From: UBA1172 sp049889655
GTDB lineage: Bacteria; Pseudomonadota; Alphaproteobacteria; Puniceispirillales; UBA1172
DNA: 41,206 nucleotides
Assembly: GCA_049889655.1 (NCBI GenBank)
Contig: JBMHCY010000043.1
Span: 1-41,206 of the forward strand
Direction: 5' to 3'
Below the pieces are notes generated by a model. That model worked only from the letters and a program-made list of their open reading frames with translations, was not told the DNA's origin and made no database searches. How positions within the stretch are numbered: position 1 is the first letter of the stretch; each line of letters starts with the position of its first letter. Positions 18,259 to 27,000 of this stretch are shown piece after piece. A program made the translations under genes and the position numbers.

Positions 18259-18699
18259 ATGACTGATTTTGAAACCATTGAAGCGGATGAACTCGGGCGC
18301 AGCCTTCACGGCTTTGGGATCAACCTGCTCTGTCCTGATCCGCTGGCCTATGCCCCCGGGCTGGCCCGGGTGTTGGGGCTCACGGTGATCAGGCTGGATG
18401 CGTTTTTCGGTCTGCTGTCCTGGAAGCAAGAGCCTGATACAGGCAGTTTGATCCAGCTCCACGCCGACAGCACGTATGCGGCCAACCCGTATCATGCGAT
18501 GCTGGCCGAAAACACGCCGCGCGGGATCGGCCTTGAACTGCGTCTTTTTGCCTGTGATCCCGATGCAGCGGTGGCCCGTGCCGAGGCTGAGGAAGGCTAT
18601 ACCATCCTGCAGCCTGCCACCGACAAGGAGCACGGCATTCGCGAGGCCTATATCCTAGATCCGCTGGGCTATTGCTGGGTGCCGAGCCAGCCGCTCTAG
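18259..18699 (+). CDS. VOC (glyoxalase/bleomycin-resistance/dioxygenase fold) family protein
   Basis: Small protein of the vicinal oxygen chelate superfamily, 146 aa, one VOC module with paired beta-alpha-beta-beta-beta units. Family-like parts are the middle strand region GIGLELRLFACDPDAAVARA and the terminal REAYILDPLGYCWVPSQP, which resembles the usual DPxG(Y/N) ending. Substrate is unknown; relatives include glyoxalases, isomerases and antibiotic-binding proteins. It lies 36 bp after hflX, possibly on its transcript. Its TAG stop overlaps the stop of the convergent flavoprotein gene in the shared tetranucleotide CTAG. Confidence 0.75.
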   Translation: MTDFETIEADELGRSLHGFGINLLCPDPLAYAPGLARVLGLTVIRLDAFFGLLSWKQEPDTGSLIQLHADSTYAANPYHAMLAENTPRGIGLELRLFACDPDAAVARAEAEEGYTILQPATDKEHGIREAYILDPLGYCWVPSQPL

Positions 18700-20282
18700 A
18701 TATCCTTGAGCACCATCTGCGCGCAATTGCGGCCGGGCAGCCCGCAAACACCGCCGCCGGGATGCGCCCCTGAGCCGCCGAGATAGAGGCCTTTGACCGG
18801 CATCCGGTAGGCCGCCGCCCCGGGAACCGGCCGCATGGCATAGAGCTGGTCGAGATGCAGGGCCCCGTGGAAGATATCGCCGCCCACCATGTTGAGTTTA
18901 CGTTCGATATCAAGGGGTGAGTTGATCTGCCGGGCAACAATCAGGTTGCGGAAGCCGGGGGCGTATTCCTCAATGGTGTTGATAATCGTATCGGCGGCTT
19001 CATCGCGGGCATCATCCCAACTGCGGCCATCGGGCAGGTGGCGGCGGAAATGCTGGCAGAAGAGGCTCATCACATGGCCGCCTTCAGGGGCCAGGCTGTC
19101 ATCAATCAGGCTCGGGATACAGAACTCGATCACCGGCTTGCGGGCCCAGCCATGGGTGATCGCATCATCATAGGCCTGTTGAATATAAGGGATCGACGGC
19201 ATGACGTTGTTTGACCCGTTAAGCATCATCTCAGCGGGAAACTCACTGCCCTTCAACGATGTGAACTGCGGCAGACCGCTGAGCGCAAGGTTCATGCGGA
19301 AACTGCCTGATTCCGACCGGTATCCCTTGATCCGGCGGCTGAAATCTTCCGGCAGGTCATCATGGCTGATGATATTGCCGAAGAGAATCTGCGGATGGCA
19401 GTTGGCCACCACCGCCCGGGCACGGAATTCCTCGCCGGAAGCCAGGCGAACGCCTTCGATCCGGCCATTGTCCATCAGCGCGCCGGTGACTTCTGCCTCA
19501 GTACGGATATCAACACCGCGGGCCCGGGCTGACCGGGCCATCGCCTGGGTGATCGCCCCCATGCCGCCGCGGGCATGGCCCCATTTGCCAGTCTTGCCGT
19601 CGATCATGCCAAACACATGATGAAGCAGCACATAGGCTGTGCTGGGGTGATAGGGGCTGGCAAAATTGCCGACACTGCCGCTATAGGCCATGGTGCCTTT
19701 CAGAATATCGGTTTCAAACCACTGGTCGAGATAATGGCCGACTGATTTGGTCATCAGTTCCGCCAGATGGCTGCGGTATTCCGGCGGCAGTTTTGACAGC
19801 ACCTGCCCGGTCCCCAGCACATCCCCGATCTGGCTGAACAGGCTGGTGTTGAGATTGACAGGCGCACGGCGCATCAGCGGCCGCACCACAGCGCAGATTT
19901 CTTCAAGAATTTCATCGAGCAGATGATAATTATGAGCGTCTTTTTCCGAAAAGCGAGCAATCTCGCGCAGGGTGTCTTCATGCTTATCGGGCATCCACAG
20001 ATGACCTTCCGGGCCAAAAGTGACGGAAGCTCCATCCCGGGTGATGATATCGAGTCCGTGGTTGTGCAGATCTAGATCGCGGATCACGGTTTCATCGAGC
20101 AGGCTGACAACATAGGAAAATTCAGAATTGCGGAACCCCGGGGCGAATTCCGTTGTCAGGGCTGCTCCGCCGATCACATCACGGCGTTCCAGAACAAGAA
20201 CCGATTTGCCCTTTCCGGCAAGATACCCGGCGGCGGTCAAGCCGTTATGCCCGGCACCGATGATGATCGCATCGTAAGTCAT
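18696..20282 (-). CDS. FAD-dependent oxidoreductase, phytoene desaturase / PYROXD2-like
   Basis: Flavoprotein of the amine-oxidase/phytoene-desaturase group. The N-terminal dinucleotide-binding motif is IIIGAGHNGLTAAGYLAGKGK followed by VLERRDVIGGAA. The C-terminal FAD-contacting motif includes LYLGGSGAHPGGGVCGLPG. At 528 aa it matches the NAD(P)/FAD oxidoreductases related to human PYROXD2, not true carotenoid desaturases: no crtB, crtE or other carotenoid gene is nearby, so a pigment role is not supported. Physiological substrate is unknown. AGGA lies just before the ATG. It is divergent from the Rieske oxygenase gene, with 122 bp between them. Confidence 0.85.
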   Translation of the reverse strand: MTYDAIIIGAGHNGLTAAGYLAGKGKSVLVLERRDVIGGAALTTEFAPGFRNSEFSYVVSLLDETVIRDLDLHNHGLDIITRDGASVTFGPEGHLWMPDKHEDTLREIARFSEKDAHNYHLLDEILEEICAVVRPLMRRAPVNLNTSLFSQIGDVLGTGQVLSKLPPEYRSHLAELMTKSVGHYLDQWFETDILKGTMAYSGSVGNFASPYHPSTAYVLLHHVFGMIDGKTGKWGHARGGMGAITQAMARSARARGVDIRTEAEVTGALMDNGRIEGVRLASGEEFRARAVVANCHPQILFGNIISHDDLPEDFSRRIKGYRSESGSFRMNLALSGLPQFTSLKGSEFPAEMMLNGSNNVMPSIPYIQQAYDDAITHGWARKPVIEFCIPSLIDDSLAPEGGHVMSLFCQHFRRHLPDGRSWDDARDEAADTIINTIEEYAPGFRNLIVARQINSPLDIERKLNMVGGDIFHGALHLDQLYAMRPVPGAAAYRMPVKGLYLGGSGAHPGGGVCGLPGRNCAQMVLKDI

Positions 20283-20404
20283 TTCCTGAACTCCCCCTTC
20301 GTCGGGGCTTTGCTGGCATACCCCTTGTCGAAAACTTTTTACTGTCTTACCATTACAGGGTTAAGGAATGGGTTAGTCAATCCTTGCTTTGGGGAGAGGA
20401 TATT

Positions 20405-21613
20405 TTGAATGATCGTTCGCCATCGTTGAACCCGGCCATTCCCCAGGGGCGGGAAGGTCTCGCGGGCTGGTGTTACACCAATGAAGAACTCTACTCGCTG
20501 GAATGCGAAACGCTGTTTCGTCGCCACTGGCAACTGGCCTGCCATGTTGCTGATGTGCCCGAGACCGGTGATTTTGTCACCTTCGATCTTGTCGGTGAGC
20601 GGGCACTGATCATCCGCGGCCGTGATGGTGTTGTCCGGGCATTCCATAATCTCTGTCGCCACCGGGCATCGCGGGTTGTTGCCGGCGAGAGCGGTACCTG
20701 CCCCGGCGTTATTACCTGCCCCTTCCATGCCTGGACCTATGAACTTGATGGTCGGTTGCGCGGGGCGGCACAGCCCCGGTCATTCCCGACCCTCGATAAG
20801 GATGAATGGGGGCTGAAGCCCCTTGAAATGGAAATCTGGCACGGCTTTGTCTTTGTTCGTTTCCAGCCGGGACCGCAGCCTTCCGTGGCCAGCATGATGG
20901 CGCGTTTCGAAGATGAAGTGGCCGCCCATGATCTTGAGAATATCGTGGCCGTGGAGGGGACGCTCGGGTCGATGGAATCAGCCCCTGTGAACTGGAAGTC
21001 TGTCCGTGATGTTGATAATGAAGGCTACCATGTGCCGATGGCGCATCCCGGGCTTCACGATCTCTACGGCAAGGATTACATCGATGAGCCGATGCAGGGG
21101 ATGACCAACAGATCGGTGGGGGTGATCGATGATTCTCCCGCACGGTTGTGGTCTGTCCGGCATTACAAAAAACTGCTCACTATGCTGCCTGAACCCTGGG
21201 CCAGCCTGCCAAAACAGTGGGTCTATCTGGGGCTGTTCCCGAATACAGTGATCGCCTTTTATCCGGATTCCGTGATCTTTTATCAGGATATTCCGCTCGG
21301 TGTTGGCGAAACTGCTGTCCGCGGCGGTATCTATGCCCGCCCGAATGAAGACAGGGTGACACGGTTGGCCCGTAAACTTTCGATGCGCATTGATCTGCTC
21401 ACTGCGGAAGAGGACAGGATGCTGACGGTCTGGTCGCAGGAAGCCATTCAATCCAGTGCTTTTGACGGCATCATCCTTTCTGATCTCGAAAAAGGTGTGC
21501 GCGGCTATCACGACAAATTGAGGGAAGTGTTGCCGGTCACCGGCCTCGCCACCCCACCGGCACCTGGCAGCCTCAGCCAGATCAATGCCGATTTTTCAGG
21601 GACAGCATTCTAG
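20405..21613 (+). CDS. Rieske [2Fe-2S] non-heme iron oxygenase, large (alpha) subunit
   Basis: Oxygenase of the ring-hydroxylating/Rieske family. The Rieske centre is formed by C84-x-H86 and C105-x2-H108 (LCRHRAS, CPFHAW). The catalytic domain has NWKSVRDVDNEGYHVPMAHP, supplying two iron histidines. The residue three before the first His is Glu rather than the Asp of naphthalene dioxygenase. Glutamate at this bridge is known from CntA- and GbcA-type quaternary-amine oxygenases. I choose the TTG at 20405 (402 aa) because GGGGAGAGGA lies just upstream. The stop is one base before potB-like ATG 21615, so it is in an operon with an amine-type ABC transporter. No reductase component is in the window. 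Substrate unproven. Confidence 0.85.
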   Translation: MNDRSPSLNPAIPQGREGLAGWCYTNEELYSLECETLFRRHWQLACHVADVPETGDFVTFDLVGERALIIRGRDGVVRAFHNLCRHRASRVVAGESGTCPGVITCPFHAWTYELDGRLRGAAQPRSFPTLDKDEWGLKPLEMEIWHGFVFVRFQPGPQPSVASMMARFEDEVAAHDLENIVAVEGTLGSMESAPVNWKSVRDVDNEGYHVPMAHPGLHDLYGKDYIDEPMQGMTNRSVGVIDDSPARLWSVRHYKKLLTMLPEPWASLPKQWVYLGLFPNTVIAFYPDSVIFYQDIPLGVGETAVRGGIYARPNEDRVTRLARKLSMRIDLLTAEEDRMLTVWSQEAIQSSAFDGIILSDLEKGVRGYHDKLREVLPVTGLATPPAPGSLSQINADFSGTAF

Positions 21614-21614
21614 A

Positions 21615-22481
21615 ATGGCCATGATATTCAGCCGAGAAAGCCGTTCAGGGCTGAAACTGGTGTCGACTCCCTTCGGGTTTTCGCTGCTGCTGTTGGCCGC
21701 TCCGCTGTTGATGATGCTCCTGCTCAGTTTCTGGACGCAGGATTATCTTGTGCTCGACCGTACCCTGACCCTCGATAACTATCGGGAAATCGGCTCGCAT
21801 CCGGTCTATGCATTGCTGCTCAAACGGTCGCTGACGATCTCTCTTGTTGTGACGGCGGTCACCGTGTTGCTGGCCTTTCCCATGGCCTATTACATCTCGT
21901 TCTATGGTGGCAAGCGCAAGGCCTTGTGGCTGTTCCTGATCACCATCCCGTTCTGGACAAGTTATCTGCTGCGGATTTTCCTCTGGAAGATCATTCTCGG
22001 CTATAACGGCGTGCTCAATTCGACTTTGCAGGGGCTGTCGATCATCGATGAGCCGCTGACCTTCATTCTCTACAACGCCAATGCTGTGGTCATCGCCCTG
22101 GCCCATGCCTGGGCCCCGTTTGCGATCCTGCCGATCTTCGTGGCTCTGGAGAAGATCGACCGGTCGCTGCTCGAAGCCGCACGTGATCTCGGTGACGGGC
22201 CGTTCCGCCGGTTCTTCCGGGTGACACTGCCGCTGGCAACCCCGGGGATTGTGGCCGCCGCCCTGATCATCTTCATCCCCACCATCGGTGATTACGTGAC
22301 CCCGAAACTGGTGGGCGGTACCGAAGGGCTGATGATCGCCAACATGATCCAGGTTCAGTTTTCCAAAGCCAACAATGCCCCGCTGGGTGCGGCCCTTGCT
22401 GTGACGGCGATGTTTGTGGTGGGGCTGTGTGCCCTGACCTTCGTGCTGCTGAACCGCCGCTGGTTGAGGAGGCAGGCCTGA
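21615..22481 (+). CDS. ABC transporter permease, PotB/PotH type
   Basis: Inner-membrane permease of the spermidine/putrescine-type (PAAT/POPT) ABC importer class. Six hydrophobic segments are visible, starting with FSLLLLAAPLLMMLLLSFW. The cytoplasmic EAA loop EAARDLGDGPFRRFFRVTLP lies near residue 190 and contacts the ATPase. Length 288 aa is typical of PotB. The frame is open to 21585 but that would overlap the oxygenase; the ATG at 21615 gives MAMIFSRES. Its TGA shares a base with the next ATG (TGATG), so translation is coupled. Confidence 0.9.
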   Translation: MAMIFSRESRSGLKLVSTPFGFSLLLLAAPLLMMLLLSFWTQDYLVLDRTLTLDNYREIGSHPVYALLLKRSLTISLVVTAVTVLLAFPMAYYISFYGGKRKALWLFLITIPFWTSYLLRIFLWKIILGYNGVLNSTLQGLSIIDEPLTFILYNANAVVIALAHAWAPFAILPIFVALEKIDRSLLEAARDLGDGPFRRFFRVTLPLATPGIVAAALIIFIPTIGDYVTPKLVGGTEGLMIANMIQVQFSKANNAPLGAALAVTAMFVVGLCALTFVLLNRRWLRRQA

Positions 22482-23281
22482 TGCGCGCGCCACGATCCTT
22501 CACCATTTTTGTCGGTCTCTATCTGATCTTTCTCTATGCCCCGGTCATGCTGCTGCCGATTTTCGCCTTCAATGACAGTGCCGTGATCGCCTTTCCGCTC
22601 AAAGGCTTCACCTTTGGCTGGTTTGAAGGGCTGGCCAATGAATCAACGCTGTTTGTCGCGCTCAAGAACTCGCTTATTGTCGCGGTATCCTCTGCTGTTC
22701 TCAGTACATGTCTTGGTGTTCTGGCGGCCCGGGCAGCGGCACGCTATGAATTTTTCGGCAAGAAGCCGATCATGTCTTTCCTGATGCTGCCGCTGGTGCT
22801 GCCGGAGATCATCGTCGGTGTATCGCTGCTGATCGTGCTGGTGCAACTCGGGCTCGAGCTCAATGTCTGGACAGTTATTCTCGGCCATGTGCTGATCTGT
22901 ATGCCGTTTTCCATTGCCATCCTGCTGTCTGCCTTCAACAACATGGATCGCTTTCTGGAAGAGGCCTCGCTTGATCTGGGGGCGACCCGGCGCGAAACCT
23001 TTTTCCGGGTGATCCTGCCGCTCGTCATGCCGGGCTTGATCTCATCCCTTTTGATCGGCTTCACCATTTCACTCGATGAATTCATTATTGCCTTTTTCCT
23101 GACGGGCACAGAGCCGACCTTGCCGGTCTATATCTGGTCGCAGTTGCGGTTCCCCTCCAAACTGCCCGGGGTGATGGCGCTTGGCTTCATCATGCTGATC
23201 CTGTCGCTTGTCCTGCTGACAGCGGGGGAATATTTCCGAAACAAATCGGCGGCCCTGGCAGCCACCGAAGACAAGAACTAA
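22481..23281 (+). CDS. ABC transporter permease, PotC/PotI type
   Basis: Second permease of the same importer; it would pair with the PotB-like protein to form the membrane channel. Six membrane segments are expected from the hydrophobic stretches, starting FVGLYLIFLYAPVMLLPIF. The EAA loop reads EEASLDLGATRRETFFRV. Length 266 aa is normal for PotC. The start is ATG 22481 with GAGGAGG about 8 bp upstream, inside the potB-like 3' end. It is followed after 15 bp by the ATPase gene. Confidence 0.9.
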   Translation: MRAPRSFTIFVGLYLIFLYAPVMLLPIFAFNDSAVIAFPLKGFTFGWFEGLANESTLFVALKNSLIVAVSSAVLSTCLGVLAARAAARYEFFGKKPIMSFLMLPLVLPEIIVGVSLLIVLVQLGLELNVWTVILGHVLICMPFSIAILLSAFNNMDRFLEEASLDLGATRRETFFRVILPLVMPGLISSLLIGFTISLDEFIIAFFLTGTEPTLPVYIWSQLRFPSKLPGVMALGFIMLILSLVLLTAGEYFRNKSAALAATEDKN

Positions 23282-23296
23282 CCGAAGGGAACGACC

Positions 23297-24400
23297 ATGG
23301 CACAACCCGTTTCTGAAAATCCGATGGTTGAGATCAAATCCGTCGTCAAGGCGTTTGGAGAGGTCCAGGCCGTCAACGGAGTTGATACGGTGATCCGGGA
23401 AGGGGAGTTCTTCTCGCTGCTCGGCCCTTCGGGTTGCGGCAAGACAACGCTGCTGCGGCTGATTGCCGGGTTTGAGCATCCCGATGACGGCGAGATCGTC
23501 ATTGCCGGCAGCAGCATGGAAAACGTCGAACCCAACCATCGCCCCACCAATATGGTGTTTCAGTCCTACGCCATCTTCCCGCATCTGAATGTTGAGGAAA
23601 ACGTCGCTTACGGGCTGAAAAAACAGGGGCTTCCCAAGGCTGAATTGCAGGCCAAGGTCAATGAAATGCTCGGCCTTGTTGATCTTGAAGGCTACAACAA
23701 GCGTCCCGCCTTTGCGCTTTCCGGTGGTCAGCGTCAGCGTGTGGCCCTGGCCCGGGCCTTGATCATGAAACCGAAAGTGCTGTTGCTGGATGAGCCGCTT
23801 TCAGCACTGGACAAGAAACTTCGCGAACAGATGCAGGTCGAATTGCGGTCGCTGCAACGGACGGTGGGGATCACCTTCATTCTGGTGACCCATGATCAGG
23901 AAGAGGCACTCACCATGTCTGACCGGATCGCCGTGATGTTTGACGGCCAGATCGCTCAACTGGCCACCCCACAGGAATTGTACCGCCGTCCTAAAGACCA
24001 GCGCATTGCATCTTTCATCGGGGTGATGAACTTTGTTGACGGCAAATTGCTCAAGATCGGGGCCAAGTCCCTTGAGGTTGATGCGGGGCCGATCGGCACC
24101 GTCAAGATCAAACCCGACCAGATGCCAATCCCGCTCAAGGAGGGCAAGGTCACCATTGGCATCAGGCCGGAAATGCTGACCATCCTTTTCACGAAAACCG
24201 ATAAGGCCGAGATTGAGATCATGGGTGAGGTCGTTGAAACATCCTATTATGGCGACATGACCTATTATACCGTGAAGATCGATCGTATCGCCGAGCCGGT
24301 GACGGTGTCGATGCGGAATACGGCGGGGCGCAAAGTCCTTGAGATCGGTGAAAAGACCCGGATCGGTCTCGGGGCGGAATCCCTCGTTCTGCTGGGCTGA
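23297..24400 (+). CDS. ABC transporter ATP-binding protein, PotA/PotG type
   Basis: Cytoplasmic ATPase driving the amine-type importer. It shows Walker A GPSGCGKTT (about 40-48), Q-loop region VFQSYAIFPHL, ABC signature LSGGQRQRVALARAL, Walker B VLLLDEPLSALD and the switch His in VTHDQEEAL. A C-terminal TOBE-like regulatory domain follows (about 240-367). 367 aa fits PotA/PotG. The gene closes the plus-strand operon oxygenase-permease-permease-ATPase; the matching binding protein is encoded convergently just beyond a shared terminator, an unusual split for a Pot-type locus. Confidence 0.93.
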   Translation: MAQPVSENPMVEIKSVVKAFGEVQAVNGVDTVIREGEFFSLLGPSGCGKTTLLRLIAGFEHPDDGEIVIAGSSMENVEPNHRPTNMVFQSYAIFPHLNVEENVAYGLKKQGLPKAELQAKVNEMLGLVDLEGYNKRPAFALSGGQRQRVALARALIMKPKVLLLDEPLSALDKKLREQMQVELRSLQRTVGITFILVTHDQEEALTMSDRIAVMFDGQIAQLATPQELYRRPKDQRIASFIGVMNFVDGKLLKIGAKSLEVDAGPIGTVKIKPDQMPIPLKEGKVTIGIRPEMLTILFTKTDKAEIEIMGEVVETSYYGDMTYYTVKIDRIAEPVTVSMRNTAGRKVLEIGEKTRIGLGAESLVLLG

Positions 24401-24417
24401 CCCCCTGAAAAGGGGCG

Positions 24418-24446
24418 AAAAAAAGGTGGGGAAATCCCCACCTTTT
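24418..24446. terminator. Bidirectional rho-independent terminator between the ATPase and binding-protein genes
   Basis: Perfect 11-bp inverted repeat, AAAAGGTGGGG (24421-24431) and CCCCACCTTTT (24436-24446), with a 4-base loop. An A-run from 24418 gives seven T residues after the stem on the minus strand, so it is strongest for the binding-protein transcript. On the plus strand it ends the oxygenase-transporter operon with four T. A further small hairpin (CCCC/GGGG, 24401-24415) precedes it. Confidence 0.85.
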
Positions 24447-24465
24447 CTTGGTTGTGGCGGCGGCT

Positions 24466-25515
24466 TTAGAAACCGGCCTTGATCAGTTCGAATTCCTTGA
24501 TCATCGCTTCACGCATATCCGGTGAAACCGGAGCCTGCCAGAGCGTGTTCTGGGAATAGCTTTCCAGCGTACCGAAACCGTTTTCTTCCCCGATGGCATT
24601 CATGACACCGCCGTGGGAGTGGCCATAGCCCCATTCAGTCACGATATACTCAGCCGAGCTTTCTTCCAGCCAGGCATTAAGGAAATCATAAGCCTTGTCT
24701 TTGGACCCGTTGCCGTCTTTCAGCATAACATAGCCGCAGACCCAGGTTGACGACCCTTCCTGGGTGTCACGGTTCATGGCAACAGGAACGCCTTCGCCTT
24801 CAAGGATGACGGCGACTTCGTTCCATGACCAGGACAGGGCGATCTCACCGCTGGTCATCAGGCTCCGGACTTCGGCCCCGTCCTGCCAGTAGGTGCGAAC
24901 GTTCTTGTGAACTTCACGCAGGAAGGCGGAAGCCTTGTCGAGATCGGCCATGGTGGCCTTGTTCCAGTCGGTAACACCGGTGGCAAGGAAACCGAGCGCA
25001 TAGGCATCATCGACATTGTCCACCAGCGAAACGCGGCCGGCAAACTTCGGATCGGCGAAGGATTGCAGCGTCGCGGCTTCATCAGCGGAAACCAGATCGG
25101 TGCGGTAGGTGAGGGCGGTTGCACCCCAGTCAATCGGGACGACCCACTGTTCGCCGTTGACGTTGAAGCCTTCCATATCCTTGAAGTTGGAAATAACCTT
25201 GTCCCAGTTCTTCAGGCGGGATGTATCAATCGGTTCGATGATCCCGGCCTCACGCCACTTGATCACAGACTGTGAGCAGGGGTGGCCAAGATCAGCCTTG
25301 AACCCGGCACGGATTTTCTGGAACGCTTCTTCTTCATCCGAGAAAAACGAATATGTCGGTGCGTCACCGTGCTTATCAATATACTGCTGGAAAAAGTTCG
25401 GGTCTTCGTAGCCGGCCCAGTCAAAGACGACCAGTTCAGAATCTGCAGCAAGCGCCATACTGCTGAACGAAACAGCGGCTGCGGCAGACACAACGGTTTT
25501 CATGAACAAGTTCAT
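24466..25515 (-). CDS. Periplasmic substrate-binding protein, PotD/PotF family
   Basis: Type II binding protein for the adjacent importer. A signal peptide is clear: MNLFMK, a hydrophobic Ala/Ser/Val stretch, and cleavage near ALA-AD (about residue 23). The first strand reads VVFDWAGYEDPNFF, which aligns with the PotF/PotD motif W-S-D-Y / W-T-E-Y. The acidic residue that helps hold the amine is absent (W-A-G-Y here), so the ligand may not be a plain polyamine. A conserved-looking GHPCSQSVIKW replaces the usual VVPS segment. 349 aa is normal. AGGGAGG lies before the ATG, in a possible hairpin. It lies 74 bp downstream of the aminotransferase. Confidence 0.88.
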   Translation of the reverse strand: MNLFMKTVVSAAAAVSFSSMALAADSELVVFDWAGYEDPNFFQQYIDKHGDAPTYSFFSDEEEAFQKIRAGFKADLGHPCSQSVIKWREAGIIEPIDTSRLKNWDKVISNFKDMEGFNVNGEQWVVPIDWGATALTYRTDLVSADEAATLQSFADPKFAGRVSLVDNVDDAYALGFLATGVTDWNKATMADLDKASAFLREVHKNVRTYWQDGAEVRSLMTSGEIALSWSWNEVAVILEGEGVPVAMNRDTQEGSSTWVCGYVMLKDGNGSKDKAYDFLNAWLEESSAEYIVTEWGYGHSHGGVMNAIGEENGFGTLESYSQNTLWQAPVSPDMREAMIKEFELIKAGF

Positions 25516-25523
25516 CGTATCCT

Positions 25524-25545
25524 CCCTAAACGAGTAACTCTAGGG
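25524..25545 (-). promoter_or_regulatory. Leader hairpin overlapping the ribosome-binding site of the binding-protein gene
   Basis: On the minus strand CCCTA pairs with TAGGG, extended by an inner GAG/CTC pairing with a 3-base bulge. The right arm runs into the AGGGAGG ribosome-binding site of the ATG at 25515, so folding could limit translation. It may also separate expression of the binding protein from the aminotransferase. Seen by eye only. Confidence 0.35.
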
Positions 25546-25589
25546 AAAGCGTACCATGAATATCAGCCATGACAACCTTATTCTGGCAG

Positions 25590-26981
25590 TCAGCCCAGCA
25601 TCTCGGCTTCGACTTCGCTGATCGTTTCGTCAAGAATATCAAACATTTTGTCGATCTCAGTCCGGTTGATCACCAGCGGCGGTGAGAACACGCACATATT
25701 GATCAGCGGCCGTACCAGCAAGCCACGCTTTTCGGCAGCAACATCCATGCGGTGGCCAAACTCATGGTCAATGGCGAGGCGTTTATCTTCCGGCGTGCCG
25801 GGTGCGGCAGCCCCCTCAAGGCAGCCCAGAAGGCCGATCCCGCGTGCATCACCGATGATCTGGTGTTTTTCACCCAATTGCTTCAGCCGTTCCTGAAAAT
25901 AGGGGCTAATCTCGCGAACATGGGCACAGAGATTCTCGCGGTCCATAATTTCGATATTCTTGAGTGCCACTGCTGCTGATACCGGATGGCCTGAATAGGT
26001 ATAACCGTTCGAGAACAGGATATCGGCATTCTCATCACTGCTGATTTCATTGATCAGCCGGTCCGAAATGATCGCGGCCCCCATCGGCACATAGCCTGAG
26101 GTCAGCCCCTTGGCACAGGTGATGATATCCGGGGTGATCCCGAAAACCTTTTCCGAGGCAAAGATATGGCCGAGCCGCCCGAAACCGGTGACCACTTCAT
26201 CGGAAATGTAGAGCACGTCATATTTGCGGCAAATCTCAAGGCAGCCTTTGTGATAACCTTCGGGCGGGACAATCACCCCGCCGGAAGCAAGGATCGGCTC
26301 GGCGATGAAGGCGGCAACCTTTTCCGGGCCAACTTTGAGGATCATGTTTTCCAGATCGGCGAGTTTTTCATCCCTCCAGTCCTCAACGCTCATGCCCTTG
26401 GGCCTTGTATAGGGGTTCACATTTGGCAGAAAGCGGACAAAATCAGTGTTGGTATCAAGAAACTTGCGATCGCGTTCCTTGCCGGAAACACTGGCGGCAA
26501 GATAGGTCGAGCCGTGATAGCCCTTTTCCCGGGCGATGAAGACCTTCTTGTCAGGACGGCCTTTGACGTTGTTGTAGAACTGGATAAACCGCAGGGCGGT
26601 ATCCACCGCCGAAGACCCGCCGGTGGTGTAAAAAACAGTATTGAGATCACCGGGGGCTTCTGCAGCCAGGCGTTCGGCCAGCAGCGATGAGGCCTCGGTT
26701 GAGGCTGTCCACGGGCTCACATAGCCGAGACGCGAGACCTGTTCGGCCATGACATCAGCTATTTCGTTGCGGCCATGACCGATATTGACGCACCACATCC
26801 CGCCCGGTCCATCGATAAACCGTTTGCCATCGCGATCGACCATGTAGATGCCGCTGGCCTGTTCAACAACATCGAGGTTCGGGTCATCCCGTCCCATCGA
26901 TGCCCAGGGGTGCATCACGTGATCATTGTCAATCTGTTGCAGGTCTTCGGTCGAATGCGTATTCACCCGGTCGGAAGTCAT
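25590..26981 (-). CDS. Class III (omega) aminotransferase, PLP-dependent
   Basis: Fold-type I transaminase of the omega-amino-acid:pyruvate / putrescine aminotransferase class. The PLP lysine is K291 in ITCAKGLTSGYVPMGA, and the ring-nitrogen Asp is D261 in ISDEVVTGFGR. The phosphate-binding turn reads TTGGSSAVDTAL, with Ser where most family members have Glu (GSEA). Length 463 aa. An AGAGG site lies before the ATG. Only 19 bp follow the YeeE-like gene upstream, and the amine-type binding protein follows 74 bp downstream, so it probably transaminates an amine, or its oxidation product, imported by that system. Annotation as a taurine, putrescine or beta-alanine enzyme would be a guess. Confidence 0.88.
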   Translation of the reverse strand: MTSDRVNTHSTEDLQQIDNDHVMHPWASMGRDDPNLDVVEQASGIYMVDRDGKRFIDGPGGMWCVNIGHGRNEIADVMAEQVSRLGYVSPWTASTEASSLLAERLAAEAPGDLNTVFYTTGGSSAVDTALRFIQFYNNVKGRPDKKVFIAREKGYHGSTYLAASVSGKERDRKFLDTNTDFVRFLPNVNPYTRPKGMSVEDWRDEKLADLENMILKVGPEKVAAFIAEPILASGGVIVPPEGYHKGCLEICRKYDVLYISDEVVTGFGRLGHIFASEKVFGITPDIITCAKGLTSGYVPMGAAIISDRLINEISSDENADILFSNGYTYSGHPVSAAVALKNIEIMDRENLCAHVREISPYFQERLKQLGEKHQIIGDARGIGLLGCLEGAAAPGTPEDKRLAIDHEFGHRMDVAAEKRGLLVRPLINMCVFSPPLVINRTEIDKMFDILDETISEVEAEMLG

Positions 26982-27000
26982 CCTCTACCTCTTTCAGTCA

